A stretch of DNA of 64,000 nt, taken from NCBI RefSeq assembly GCF_004339465.1, contig NZ_SMFY01000001.1, forward strand, positions 1,302,001-1,366,000. Direction: 5' to 3'. Source of the stretch: Ancylobacter aquaticus. Its GTDB lineage: Bacteria > Pseudomonadota > Alphaproteobacteria > Rhizobiales > Xanthobacteraceae. The translations under genes and the position numbers were made by a program. Numbering within the stretch: position 1 is the stretch's first letter; every line of letters begins with the position of its first letter. Below the pieces are notes generated by a model, which was not told the DNA's origin, searched no databases, and saw only the letters and a list, made by a program, of their open reading frames with translations. Below are positions 24,532 through 33,953 of this stretch, one piece after another.

Positions 24532-27185
24532 GAATTTCTCAGTCTCGTTTGTTTGGCAGCACCCGCGTTGCCGCCAGTCTTCTTGCGGCGCTGCTGCTGT
24601 TGCCGGTCGAAGCCATGGCGCAGCCGGCTTTCAACCTGGGCGATGACGGCGCTGGGCCTGTCGGCGCGGTCGTGGCACCGGCTTTTGAAACGCGGAGTGA
24701 CGGCGGCGCCGCCGCCGATGCCCGTTCCCCCGCTTTCGACATACACGGCAGGATGGGCTGGTCGGGGGATGCCGTCACCACTCCCGCCAAGACGGCCCCG
24801 GCGGGCGCGCCCTTCACCATGACGGCGCCCGGGCCTGCCGGTGCGTCCGATCCCAAGCCGCAGCCGGGTCCCGCCGCGCCGGGCTACGCGGCGCCGTTCC
24901 AGATGCTGCCGGGCCAGCCGATAGCGGCAGCGGCGGCGAAACCGGACGCGGCCGGGCCGATGGTGCCTGACCGGTTCATCATTCCTGTTCCGCGCCTCCG
25001 GCTTGAAGGGGAGTCGGTGTCGCGCGGCTGGGTCACGTATTTCACGCAGCAGGAGGCGGAGCGCCCCGTCACGCTGCTGATCGGTTACCTCAACGCCATC
25101 TATGTCATGCCGGAACTGTCGAGGCTTCGGGTCACGATCAATGGTCAGTTCGTCGCCGAAGTGCCGATTGCCTCGGCGCAGGGGCCCACACAGGTGAAGG
25201 CGGCGATTCCCACTGGTGTCCTGCGCGCCGGCGGCAATCTCATCCGCCTCGAGATGCGGGCGGTGCATCGCACCGACTGCTCCATCGAATCGACCTATGA
25301 TCTCTGGATGGAATTCGACAATGCGCTGACCGGCATGGTGTTCGAGGGCGGTCCCGTCCCCCATCCCACCATGGTCGATGATCTTCCCGCCATCGGCGTC
25401 GATGCCCAGGGCACGACCAATATCCGCTTCATCCATCCAGGGCCCATCGAGTCCCATCACAGCGACCAGATCCTGCTGGCCGCCCAGGCTCTTGCGCTGC
25501 GCGGGCGCTTTTCTCATCCCGTGGTGTCGATTGTCGGTACAGACCCGGGGCCCGCGCCGCCCGGCACCCTGAACGTTGTCGTCGGCTTGCCCCAGGATTT
25601 GCGCAATGCGATGGCATTTCCCCCGCCGATCGCGACCAATCAGCCTCTGGTGCGTTTCGTAAACGACAGCCGGGCCGGCGGGACCGTCCTGGTGCTCGGC
25701 GGTGAAACAGCGGGCATTATAGAAGCGGCCATCGACCGCCTCGCCACCGGAAGCGCGCATTCCGATGACAACAAGGTGGCGATTTCCTCCCGGTTCGCGC
25801 CCGACGCCCCCTTCTTCACCGGCGCCGGCAGCGTGCGCTTTTCGGAAATGGGCGTGACGACCCAGGAGTTTTCCGGCCGCCGGCTGCGGTTGCGGTTTCC
25901 CATCGGCCTGCCCGCCGATTTCTACGGGGCCGCAAATGGTCAGGCGCGCATCCTGCTCGACGCCGCCTACGCTCCCAGCGTGCGCCCGGGCAGCCAGCTT
26001 TCCGTTTACGTGAACGGTTCGCTCGCTTCCGCCTACATGCTCACGGAGCGGCACGGCGGGTTGATGGAGCGAAAGGTCATCAAGGTTCCGCTGACCCATT
26101 TCCGCGCCGGTATCAACCGGGTCTGGATCGAGGTGACGCTGGATGTCGACTCCGACGAGGTCTGCGGTCCCGGCGCCACGCTGGTGCGCCAGCAGCGCTT
26201 TGTCGTGTTCGATTCCAGCGAGTTCGTCATGGACAACTTCGCGAGGATCGGCAGGAGTCCCGGTCTGGCGGCGTTCATCGGTCGGGGGTTCCCTTATTTC
26301 CAGTCGACCCAGCCGGTCGCGGTGGTCATGCGCCAGGACATCCCGACGGTCGCTGCGGCCGCGACGGTCATGGCCCGGCTTGCCCTGTCGTATGAGGGGA
26401 CGACGCTGGTTGAAACCGCTCCGTCGCCGGCCTCATTGGCCAGCCGGCCCGTTCTCTTTATCGGGGACATCAATCACATCCCGCCCGACGTCCTGCGCCA
26501 GGTCGGGGTGGTGGATGCGAGCAAGATCCGCTGGCTCGCTGCCCCCCCGCCCCGGGACGGCGCGAGCCAGGGGGCAGCGCCGACCTGGGACAGCCCTCTC
26601 TCGACGCCGTCGGATGCGTCGCTCGAGGCGAACGTCCGCGTGCGTTCCGCGTCTGGCAATAATGACATTCTTGACCGTTGGCGCGATGAGGTCACAGGCG
26701 AAAGCGGCTTAAGTGCCGCGATCCTGCGATTCGAGCGGTGGTTTAAAAGCACTTACGGCATATCTCTCGGCGGCTCGGGGGACGAGGGCGACAGCGAGCC
26801 TTTCAACCCGCCGCCGAACAGCTCGGTGCTGGTGGCTCAGGGGTTTGCGCCGAGCAGCAATGCGGTCTGGACGCTGATCGCCGGCCATACGGCGGACAGC
26901 CTCGACGCCGCCATCGGCGACTTCACCCTGCCGGAGTATTGGCTGAAGATATACGGCCAGGCCGCCGTGTTCGACGCAGCGACGGGGCAGGTGGACATCC
27001 GGATGGCCCGCGACCGGCGATTTATCGTGACCGAACCCTTGGGACCGTCCAATCTGCGGCTCATCGCGGCAAACTGGTTGTCGTTGAACATTGTCACCTA
27101 CGCGCTGGTTCTGGTCCTATGCTGCATCGTCTTCGCCGTCGTCACCAGCCTGCTGCTCCGGCGCCGGCCGAAAGGTGGAGGCTAA
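24528..27185 (+). CDS. bcsB: Cellulose synthase periplasmic subunit BcsB
   Basis: BcsB guides the growing glucan through the periplasm and is anchored beside BcsA. The 885-residue protein has a signal peptide (residues 1-27, ending AMAQ), a long Pro/Ala-rich spacer (about 30-140), carbohydrate-binding-like and flavodoxin-like domains (LRLEGESVSRGWVTYFT; YVNGSLASAYML; FNPPPNSSVLVAQGF) and one C-terminal membrane helix followed by RRRPKGGG. Its start overlaps bcsA (ATGA). The N-terminal spacer is longer than in enteric BcsB, consistent with rhizobial-type proteins. Confidence 0.92.
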   Translation: MRISQSRLFGSTRVAASLLAALLLLPVEAMAQPAFNLGDDGAGPVGAVVAPAFETRSDGGAAADARSPAFDIHGRMGWSGDAVTTPAKTAPAGAPFTMTAPGPAGASDPKPQPGPAAPGYAAPFQMLPGQPIAAAAAKPDAAGPMVPDRFIIPVPRLRLEGESVSRGWVTYFTQQEAERPVTLLIGYLNAIYVMPELSRLRVTINGQFVAEVPIASAQGPTQVKAAIPTGVLRAGGNLIRLEMRAVHRTDCSIESTYDLWMEFDNALTGMVFEGGPVPHPTMVDDLPAIGVDAQGTTNIRFIHPGPIESHHSDQILLAAQALALRGRFSHPVVSIVGTDPGPAPPGTLNVVVGLPQDLRNAMAFPPPIATNQPLVRFVNDSRAGGTVLVLGGETAGIIEAAIDRLATGSAHSDDNKVAISSRFAPDAPFFTGAGSVRFSEMGVTTQEFSGRRLRLRFPIGLPADFYGAANGQARILLDAAYAPSVRPGSQLSVYVNGSLASAYMLTERHGGLMERKVIKVPLTHFRAGINRVWIEVTLDVDSDEVCGPGATLVRQQRFVVFDSSEFVMDNFARIGRSPGLAAFIGRGFPYFQSTQPVAVVMRQDIPTVAAAATVMARLALSYEGTTLVETAPSPASLASRPVLFIGDINHIPPDVLRQVGVVDASKIRWLAAPPPRDGASQGAAPTWDSPLSTPSDASLEANVRVRSASGNNDILDRWRDEVTGESGLSAAILRFERWFKSTYGISLGGSGDEGDSEPFNPPPNSSVLVAQGFAPSSNAVWTLIAGHTADSLDAAIGDFTLPEYWLKIYGQAAVFDAATGQVDIRMARDRRFIVTEPLGPSNLRLIAANWLSLNIVTYALVLVLCCIVFAVVTSLLLRRRPKGGG

Positions 27186-28273
27186 GCGATCTCCCGGGTT
27201 TCGCAGCCCTTCTTCCAGCGGTCCTTCTTCCGGCGCTGCTGCTTCTGGCCGCGCTCGTCGCCTCGCCCGCCGGGGCACGGGTCCAGCCCGGCATGATCTC
27301 TCCCGAGGATTGGTCCGCCTACGGGTCGCGTTTCATCGACCCGAGCGGCAGGGTCATCGACGACGCCAATGGCAACATCAGCCATTCCGAGGGGCAGGGC
27401 TACGGCATGCTGCTGGCCTTTCTTGCCGGCGACAAGGCAAGCTTCGAGCGGATATGGACCTTCACCCGCACCGAATTGCTGATCCGCGACGACGGATTGG
27501 CAGCCTGGCGCTGGGACCCGAAGGCGGACCCGCATGTCACGGACATCAATGTCGCCAGCGACGGCGACATTCTCATCGCCTATGCGCTGGCCCTCGCAGG
27601 GCGGGCGTGGAAGGTGCCGGACTATGAGGAAAGCGCAACCCGGATCGCAAAGGCGCTCGGCCAGCAGGCGATCCGCCGCGAGGGCGGGCGGCTGGTATTG
27701 CTGCCTGGCGTGACCGGCTTTTCTGCCGAGGAGCGCCCGGATGGGCCGGTGCTCAATCTGTCCTATTGGATTTTTGAGGCCTTTCCGGTCCTTGCCCGTC
27801 TTGCACCCGAGGTCGACTGGGAGGGCCTTGCCGCCTCAGGAAAGGAATTGCTTTCCCTCGCCCGCCTCGGCCCGGCGAAACTTCCCCCGGACTGGATTTC
27901 CGCTCCGTCGAATGGCCCGCTGGTGCCGGCGGAGGGCTTCGAGCCGGTCTTTGGTTACAATTCGTTAAGGATAGTTCTTTACCTTCTGCGTGCTGGCATC
28001 ACCGACACCGACGTTCAAAAAGTCGTTCTCGACAATTGGATGGTGCAGAATGGCGGGATGCCCGCGATCGTGAACATTCCGACCGGCAAGGCTTTGGCCC
28101 GGTTGTCGGAACCCGGCTACCGGATGCTTGCGGCGACGCTTGCCTGCGCGATTGACGGCTCGGCCATTCCGGCCGACCTGCGGCGCCTGCAACCAAGCCA
28201 ATATTATCCGTCGACGCTTTATCTTCTGAGCCTTTCGCTGGTGGGTGAGAAATATCCGACATGTCTTCGCTGA
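27119..28273 (+). CDS. bcsZ: Cellulase BcsZ (glycoside hydrolase family 8)
   Basis: This periplasmic endoglucanase trims glucan during cellulose export. GH8 features are clear: the general acid Glu in SHSEGQGYGMLLA, the Trp/Asp pair in AAWRWDP, and NVASDGDILIAYALA with the second catalytic acid. The only conventional start near the signal sequence is the ATG at 27119, which overlaps bcsB by 67 bases and gives a 384-residue protein with a basic N-region before the hydrophobic core (LLPAVLLPALLLLAALV) and an AGA-type cleavage site. No ATG, GTG or TTG occurs in frame closer to the hydrophobic core. The stop lies inside the next gene's start region. Confidence 0.88.
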   Translation: MLHRLRRRHQPAAPAPAERWRLSDLPGFAALLPAVLLPALLLLAALVASPAGARVQPGMISPEDWSAYGSRFIDPSGRVIDDANGNISHSEGQGYGMLLAFLAGDKASFERIWTFTRTELLIRDDGLAAWRWDPKADPHVTDINVASDGDILIAYALALAGRAWKVPDYEESATRIAKALGQQAIRREGGRLVLLPGVTGFSAEERPDGPVLNLSYWIFEAFPVLARLAPEVDWEGLAASGKELLSLARLGPAKLPPDWISAPSNGPLVPAEGFEPVFGYNSLRIVLYLLRAGITDTDVQKVVLDNWMVQNGGMPAIVNIPTGKALARLSEPGYRMLAATLACAIDGSAIPADLRRLQPSQYYPSTLYLLSLSLVGEKYPTCLR

Positions 28274-30369
28274 GGGTAATCTTGCTGATCCTGATCGGGG
28301 CGGCCGCCGTCCCGGCCATCGGCCAGCAGTTCACCTCTCCGCCCTCTTCCGAAGGCACTTCCGCCGCCACCGGCACGGCCCCGACGCCCCAGGTCGATGA
28401 ATCTGCGCTGCGTTTCTTCGCGGCGCAGGGCGACAATGCGCGGCTGGAAGCCGAAATGGCGCGGCTGCGGGCACTTTATCCCAACTGGCAACCGCCCAAG
28501 GACCTGTTCAGTCCGACGCTCGACCAGGATCCGGACATCGCCCGGATGTGGGAGCTTTTCGCCCAGGGCAAGTTCTCCGACATACGCGCCGCCATCGCCC
28601 AGCGGCAGGAGGCGGAGTCGGGCTGGCAGCCGCCGGCCGACCTGCTGACCCGGCTTGACGAGGGCGAGGCCGCCCGCCGGCTGGTCAACGCCGCCGAGGC
28701 CAAGCAATGGGCCTCTGTCCTGCGCATCGCCACCGAGACGCCCGGCATGCTGGTCTGCGGCAATATGGATGTGCTGTGGCGCGTGGCGGAGGCCTTCGTG
28801 CGGACCGAGGCGGCTGCGCGGGCGAAGGACGTCTACGCCTATATCCTCAGCACCTGTCCCGACCCCCAGGAGCGTCTCGCCACCGCGCAGAAGGCGATGC
28901 AGACGCTCGACGGGCCCGAATTGGACGCGCTGCTGGCGCTCCAGCGCGCCAAGCCCGACGGCACTCCCGAATTTGCCAGTCTGGACAGCGATTTTCTGCG
29001 CACGCGCGTCGGTCGCGCCGCGGAGGATACGACCCTCACCGTTTCCGCCGAAGACATCGGCGCGTTGGAGCAGTTGGCCCGCAACGGTTCGACCCCCGAC
29101 GACGCCCTGGTTCTCGGCTGGTATACCTTCCGGCAAGGCGATGCCGCGAAAGCGGTCGACTGGTTCAAGCTGGCGCTGGATCGAAAGGGCGGGGCCTCGG
29201 CCGCCGAGGGCTACGTGCTGGCGCTGGAGGGATCGGGGCGGGCGCTGGAGGCGGAGCCGATCGCCTATCAATGGCGCGACGCGGGTGCCGACAACCGCAC
29301 AGCCTATATCGACCTCATGGCCGGCCTGCTCTCCACATCGCCACCGCCCCGTCTCGACCAGTCGATCGTCGCCCGGTTTGCGCCGGTCGTCTCGCAGGAC
29401 AAAGCCGCCGTCGGGGCGCAAGCGCTCGGCTGGTATGCCTACAATACCGGGCAGATCCCCACCGCGGCCTCCTGGTTCCGCACCGCTGTGCAATGGGCGC
29501 CCGAGGACGAAGTGTCGGCCTATGGGCTCGCCCTTTCCAGCATGCGCCTGAAGGACAGCGCGACCCTCGACGCCATCGCCGCCACCTGGGCCGGAAAGTC
29601 CGAGCGCATCCTGGCGCTGGTTTCCCCCGCGACCCGTCGCGAGTTGGCGGCCCGCGCGCCGGCGAGCAGCCCGCTTCCGCTGCCGGCCGCCTCCGCACCG
29701 ACGCCCGCTTCCCGGCCGGCCGCGACGGCACCGTCCAGCGCCCCTGCGGCACCCGTGCCGCTCAATGTCGCGGCGAATGACAGGCTCGGTGGCGAGACGA
29801 CAAGCCGTGCGCCTGCACCCTCGGCCGGGCGCGGGCGCCACGCCTGCTCGGGCGCCAGCGACGCCGCTTTCCGTGCCGGCCGCATCTCGCCCGAGGCCGC
29901 CGTCGCGCGCGGCTGGTGCCTGCTCGATCTCGACCGCCCGAGGGAGGCCATCAATGCATTCGACCTCGGCATCGGCAACGGCGCGGGCCGGACGGCCGAA
30001 GACGCGGCCTATGGCAAGTCGCTGGCCTATCTGCGACTTGGGCTCACCAATCAGGCGCAGCTCGCGGCGGTCGAGACGGCCCAGCCGCCCGCCCGCGCGG
30101 TGGAACTGAGCGTCGATCTCCTCACCCAGCGCGCGATAGCCGCCTATCGCGACGCCCGCTACGTGGAGGCGATCCTCGCGCTCGACGAGCGCAATCGCCT
30201 CGCGCCCGAGGAACAGGATCTGATGATGATCCGGGCCTGGTCCTATTTCAAGCTCAGGGACTTTGCCTCTGCCGGGCGCATCTTCAAGGCGCTGCGGGCC
30301 GCCGGCTATGCGGAGGCCGGCGCCGGCATCAACGCCATAATGGCCGTCACGCGCCAGTGGCGCAGCTGA
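28261..30369 (+). CDS. Periplasmic TPR-repeat protein of the cellulose operon (BcsC-like repeats, no porin domain)
   Basis: The 702-residue protein has a signal peptide (MSSLRVILLILIGAAAVPAI) and then mostly helical repeats typical of TPR/Sel1-like scaffolds, for example ALVLGWYTFRQGDAAKAVDWFKLAL and AIAAYRDARYVEAILALDER. A Pro/Ala-rich linker (about residues 465-515) divides two repeat blocks. In BcsC such repeats precede a beta-barrel that exports cellulose. Here the protein ends right after the last helices (AVTRQWRS), with no barrel. It overlaps bcsZ by 13 bases, so it belongs to the operon. It probably acts as a periplasmic scaffold. Family naming beyond that is uncertain. Confidence 0.7.
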   Translation: MSSLRVILLILIGAAAVPAIGQQFTSPPSSEGTSAATGTAPTPQVDESALRFFAAQGDNARLEAEMARLRALYPNWQPPKDLFSPTLDQDPDIARMWELFAQGKFSDIRAAIAQRQEAESGWQPPADLLTRLDEGEAARRLVNAAEAKQWASVLRIATETPGMLVCGNMDVLWRVAEAFVRTEAAARAKDVYAYILSTCPDPQERLATAQKAMQTLDGPELDALLALQRAKPDGTPEFASLDSDFLRTRVGRAAEDTTLTVSAEDIGALEQLARNGSTPDDALVLGWYTFRQGDAAKAVDWFKLALDRKGGASAAEGYVLALEGSGRALEAEPIAYQWRDAGADNRTAYIDLMAGLLSTSPPPRLDQSIVARFAPVVSQDKAAVGAQALGWYAYNTGQIPTAASWFRTAVQWAPEDEVSAYGLALSSMRLKDSATLDAIAATWAGKSERILALVSPATRRELAARAPASSPLPLPAASAPTPASRPAATAPSSAPAAPVPLNVAANDRLGGETTSRAPAPSAGRGRHACSGASDAAFRAGRISPEAAVARGWCLLDLDRPREAINAFDLGIGNGAGRTAEDAAYGKSLAYLRLGLTNQAQLAAVETAQPPARAVELSVDLLTQRAIAAYRDARYVEAILALDERNRLAPEEQDLMMIRAWSYFKLRDFASAGRIFKALRAAGYAEAGAGINAIMAVTRQWRS

Positions 30370-30419
30370 ACCGACCCGCTCGATTGCGCTGACCCGCCAC
30401 CTTCATCGATGTTGCCCTG

Positions 30420-32057
30420 TCAGATGGCGGGGTAGCGGGGGGTATAGGCGAGGCTATTGATATGCACCGCGATGTCGGCGGGGCGCGGCACGCGGGCGAG
30501 GCCCTTGTCGAAGATGAGCTCGGCGATGCGTGCCGCCACATGCAGCGAGGCTTTGCGGATATCCCGCTGCGGCGGATAGATGAGGCCCAGCGCCAGATCG
30601 TCCGGCGTCACCTGCTCCGCCACGGCCTTGGCGGCGACGATGAACATGTCCTCGGTAACGCGGCTCGACTGGGTGGCGAGCACGGCCATGCCCATGGCGG
30701 GGAAGATGTAGACGTTGTTGCCCTGGCCGGGCACGAAGCGCCTGCCGCCGAACTCGACCGGCGGAAAGGGGCTGCCGCTGGCGAAGATCGCCCGCCCGTT
30801 AGACCATTTATATGCTTCCTCCGCCGTGCATTCCGAGCGCGAGGTGGGGTTGGAATAGGGGAAGATGATCGGCCGGGCGTTGATCCCTGCCATGGCCTCG
30901 ATCACCGCCTGATTGAACAGCTTCGGCACGGTACTGACGCCGATGATCCCTGTCGGCCGGATCGCCTCGATAGCGTCGACGAAGCTTGAAATGGGTGCAT
31001 GTTCGTGGGCGAAGGGCTTCTGGAACCCCGCGATGTCGGTCCGCGTGTTCACCATCAGGCCGTTGACGTCGAACAGCCAGTTTCGGGCCCGCGCTTCCTC
31101 GATGGTGGCGCCTTCGAGGACCATCGCCTGGCTGATCAATTCGGCAATGCCGGTTGCCGCCGAGCCGCCGCCGAGAAACAGGAAGGTCTGGTCGGTGAAC
31201 CTCTCGCCGGACAGCTTCAGCGCCCCGTAGATGCCCGCCACCGCAACCGCCGCTGTGCCCTGGATGTCGTCATTATAGGTGCAGATCCGGTCGCGGTACC
31301 GCTCCAGGATAGGCACGGCATTGATGTTGGCGAAATCCTCCCACTGCAGGCAGCAGAGCGGGAAAAGCTCTGTCACCGCCGCGACGAACTCCGCGATGAA
31401 GGCATCATATTCGTCGCCGCGCACGCGCTCCTGGCGCAGGCCGAGATAGAGTGGATCGTCGAGCAGCGTGCCGTTGTTGGTGCCGACATCGAGGGTGATC
31501 GGCAGTGTCATCTCCGGGGGCACGCCGGCGCACACGGTGTAGAGCGCGAGCTTGCCGACGGGAATGCCCATCCCGTTGACGCCGAGGTCGCCGAGCCCGA
31601 GGATCCGCTCGCCATCGGTCACGACGATGAAGCGCACATCCCGCTGCGGCCAGCGCGACAGCACCTCCTTCAGCCGGCCCTTAAGGGTGATGGGCAGGTA
31701 CATGCCCCGCGTCGCGCGCAGGACATGGTCGTATTTCTGGCAGGCCTCGCCGACCGTCGGGGTGTAGACCAGCGGCATGAACACCGCCGGGTCGGACATC
31801 AGCACCGCATAGAACAGCGTCTCGTTACGGGCCTGAAGGTCGCTCAGAAGCAGATATTTTTGCAGGTCGTTGTCGAGGATCGACAGCTGCAGATGGATGC
31901 GCGCGACCTGCGTCTCCAGTGTATCGGCCACCGGCGGCAGGAAGCCTTCAAGTCCAAGCCGCCCCCGATCTTCGGTGGAAAACGCGCTGCCGCGGTTCAG
32001 GACGGGATTGTGCAGCAGGGATGGCCCGTTGGGGGCAAGTGGGCCGGACGGCGACAT
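30420..32057 (-). CDS. maeA: NAD-dependent malic enzyme
   Basis: The enzyme decarboxylates malate to pyruvate in the cytosol. The 545-residue length fits the large malic enzymes of the SfcA/eukaryotic type rather than the phosphotransacetylase-fused rhizobial type. Visible blocks are FMPLVYTPTVGEACQKY with the catalytic Tyr, the metal site in QWEDFANINAVPIL and ICTYNDDIQGTAAVA, the Rossmann motif FLFLGGGSAATGIAE and the SNPTSRSECTAEEAY segment. It faces the cellulose operon convergently with a 50-base gap. NAD rather than NADP use is inferred from family resemblance. Confidence 0.9.
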   Translation of the reverse strand: MSPSGPLAPNGPSLLHNPVLNRGSAFSTEDRGRLGLEGFLPPVADTLETQVARIHLQLSILDNDLQKYLLLSDLQARNETLFYAVLMSDPAVFMPLVYTPTVGEACQKYDHVLRATRGMYLPITLKGRLKEVLSRWPQRDVRFIVVTDGERILGLGDLGVNGMGIPVGKLALYTVCAGVPPEMTLPITLDVGTNNGTLLDDPLYLGLRQERVRGDEYDAFIAEFVAAVTELFPLCCLQWEDFANINAVPILERYRDRICTYNDDIQGTAAVAVAGIYGALKLSGERFTDQTFLFLGGGSAATGIAELISQAMVLEGATIEEARARNWLFDVNGLMVNTRTDIAGFQKPFAHEHAPISSFVDAIEAIRPTGIIGVSTVPKLFNQAVIEAMAGINARPIIFPYSNPTSRSECTAEEAYKWSNGRAIFASGSPFPPVEFGGRRFVPGQGNNVYIFPAMGMAVLATQSSRVTEDMFIVAAKAVAEQVTPDDLALGLIYPPQRDIRKASLHVAARIAELIFDKGLARVPRPADIAVHINSLAYTPRYPAI

Positions 32058-32554
32058 GGCTGTGTTCTCCAGAAGGACGCATGGAAGGCTGATCTGTGTG
32101 GGGGCCGGAGAGCCACGCGGACCCCGCCGGAAATCCGGAAAACCCTCAGTCGTCCGCTTCGAGGCGCGATCCTAGCCGATCACCTCGGTCCCTTCGACCC
32201 GGACCGGCGCGATTGGCGCCCGCCGCCGCCTTTGAGCGGGACTTATGCGGGGATCGTCGCGCGCGGCATCAGGCCCTTGCCGATGCTGAAAGGGTCGAAC
32301 GACGGCGAGGGTCGCGAGATCGCGCTGGCGAGCGTGAGAGAACTACACGCGGCCTCGTTTCGGTAGTGCTGTCATCCCGGTTGCATCGAAGCGCCGATCG
32401 AAGACCTCCGCCCATAACCTATTTCTATGCAATAGATTTGATAATACTAAACCGGCGAAATAGTTTGCGGCGTATTTGCAATTCCAAACAAAAACCGTCT
32501 CGGCTACACAACTAGACATCTGGTTTGCCGCCTGTAGCGTAAGGAAAAGCCGCG
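32058..32554. other. Intergenic region upstream of malic enzyme and the racemase-like gene
   Basis: This 497-base gap lies between two divergent genes and must hold both promoters. The malic-enzyme side is GC-rich. The last 150 bases before 32555 are AT-rich, with runs such as 'gataatactaaa' that could serve as a -10 region, and an AAGGA ribosome site precedes the downstream ATG. I see no convincing gene, terminator or operator. Confidence 0.4.
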
Positions 32555-33334
32555 ATGACGAGACTATCCGGAGCCGAAGCAGAGCCTTCCTTCGCCTATG
32601 ACGGCTACGCCACGCTCGGGCGCATCGGCCTCATCTATATCGCCTCCAGCGTGGTGATGGATGCGGAGATGGCCGCCATGGCGGCGCCCGGACTTGCCGT
32701 TCACACCACGCGCCTGCGGCTGCCCAAGGTTACGCTCGAAGGCATCGACGCGATGATGACGGCGCCCGAGCTTGAGCAGTCCGCCCGCCTTGTCGGCTCC
32801 GCCCCCATCGACGTGCTGTGCTTCGGCGGCACCAGCGCCTCGTTCGTCTACGGCACGGCCTATGACAAGGCGCTGATCGCGCGCATGGAAGGCTGGGTGC
32901 CTGGGCCGAAGGTGACGACGGCGTCCACCGCCTCCTTGGCGGCGCTGGCGGCGGTGAAGGCCGGCCCCGTGGCTCTGGCGACGCCTTATGTCGATGCCAT
33001 CCACCAGCGCGCCATCAATTTCCTCGGCTCCAACGGCCACCCGGTGCTGGCGCACGGCAATCTCGGGATCGACGAGGACCATGCGCTGGCGGAGGTTCCG
33101 CTGGAAAAAGTCTATGATCTCGTCTGCTCGGTCGACCACCCCGATGCCACCGCGATTTTCATCAGCTGCACCAATTTCCGCTCTGTCGGCGTGATCGCGG
33201 CGTTGGAAACGGCGCTCGGCAAGCCGGTGATTTCGGCGGTTCAGGCTTCTTTCTGGCACTGCCTGGAGATCACCGGCATCCACGGCGCGCGCCCCGGCTA
33301 TGGCCGGCTCTTCGACAACCGTCTGGCGCCATGA
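32555..33334 (+). CDS. Maleate isomerase / Asp-Glu racemase superfamily enzyme
   Basis: The 259-residue protein has the two-domain racemase fold with a cysteine in each half: Cys89 in IDVLCFGGTSAS and Cys205 in IFISCTNFRS. These are placed as in maleate isomerases and arylmalonate decarboxylase relatives, which act on small dicarboxylates through a thiolate. The loop FGGTSASFVYG and the second-domain motif C-T-N-F-R favour maleate isomerase-like members over amino-acid racemases. The exact substrate is open. An enolase-superfamily enzyme and TRAP transporter for small organic acids lie 600 bases downstream on the same strand. Confidence 0.7.
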   Translation: MTRLSGAEAEPSFAYDGYATLGRIGLIYIASSVVMDAEMAAMAAPGLAVHTTRLRLPKVTLEGIDAMMTAPELEQSARLVGSAPIDVLCFGGTSASFVYGTAYDKALIARMEGWVPGPKVTTASTASLAALAAVKAGPVALATPYVDAIHQRAINFLGSNGHPVLAHGNLGIDEDHALAEVPLEKVYDLVCSVDHPDATAIFISCTNFRSVGVIAALETALGKPVISAVQASFWHCLEITGIHGARPGYGRLFDNRLAP

Positions 33335-33533
33335 ACGCAGCTCGGCTGCGCGGCGCTGCATCGGCCGGACCTATCTTAAGAAGCATATAAATATATTTTA
33401 TTGATGGCCCGCGAGCCGGCACGTTCCGAGGACTGTTCCTCGGGGCGGCGGCAGGCACTTCTGGCGCTGGCGGCGTCCGACGTTTTAAGTAAAGAATAGA
33501 TTAAGTTAGTATAGATTTATAGAGAGACGAGAG

Positions 33534-33562
33534 CCTGAGCATGTAGATGCTCGGGTTATTTT
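33534..33562 (+). terminator. Terminator-like hairpin with T-rich tail
   Basis: CCTGAGCAT (33534-33542) pairs with ATGCTCGGG (33547-33555), with one G-T wobble and the loop GTAG. TTATTTT follows directly. This is a good candidate for an intrinsic terminator of a plus-strand transcript, either the racemase-like gene's message or a small RNA. Confidence 0.5.
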
Positions 33563-33612
33563 ACGTTTCATAATACTAAATTTTAGTAGTGCTGATAGAT
33601 GCACCATGAGGG

Positions 33613-33629
33613 TGTCTATAAAATAGACA
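33613..33629. promoter_or_regulatory. Operator-like palindrome TGTCTAT-N3-ATAGACA
   Basis: This is a perfect 7-base inverted repeat around AAA, set in AT-rich DNA about 325 bases before the enolase-family gene. Its size and symmetry suit a dimeric regulator. No regulator gene is adjacent, so the protein cannot be named. Confidence 0.35.
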
Positions 33630-33953
33630 TTTGCACAAACTTATAATTTCGATGCCATGAATAAGTATTTATAATTGACGCATCGGTAGATATCTCCAAA
33701 CTTCGCGGCATGTGAGAGGTGTCGCGCCTGGCTGAGCCAGTCGCCCCGGGGGAAGAGCGCACAGTGGTCACGCGCCATTGTCGCGATCAGACCTTCATCT
33801 GGGGTGTTTGGTGCGGGTCGGGGCGCGCGTCCCTTACGTCAGCGCCCTTGCGCCGCTGTGGCCTGGAAGGTGATGCCGCCGACGCGCGTTCGCGCGTATG
33901 GCAGCCCGGCTCCTTTCGGCGCTGAAGTTTCGTCAGTCATTGGAGTGCCGATT

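Larger units (their letters stand above)
33335..33953. other. AT-rich non-coding stretch with several hairpins
   Basis: About 350 of these 619 bases (roughly 33,360-33,715) are strikingly AT-rich against the surroundings. I see no supported protein gene. Notable sites are a CCGAGGA/TCCTCGG hairpin (33426-33443), a terminator-like hairpin (33534-33562) and a TGTCTAT/ATAGACA palindrome (33613-33629). A TATAAATATATTTTAT run lies at about 33,385-33,400. The stretch could encode a small RNA, the 3' end of the racemase-like message and the promoter of the enolase-TRAP operon. Confidence 0.4.

Noticed and set aside
32096..32515. 139-codon frame upstream of the racemase-like gene
   Set aside because: Composition is Arg/Pro-rich at the start and irregular at the end. 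It has no ribosome site and covers the likely promoter region.
33335..33953. Possible insertion-sequence remnant in the AT-rich stretch
   Set aside because: No transposase fragment, terminal inverted repeats or target duplication could be found. The composition shift alone does not prove a mobile element.
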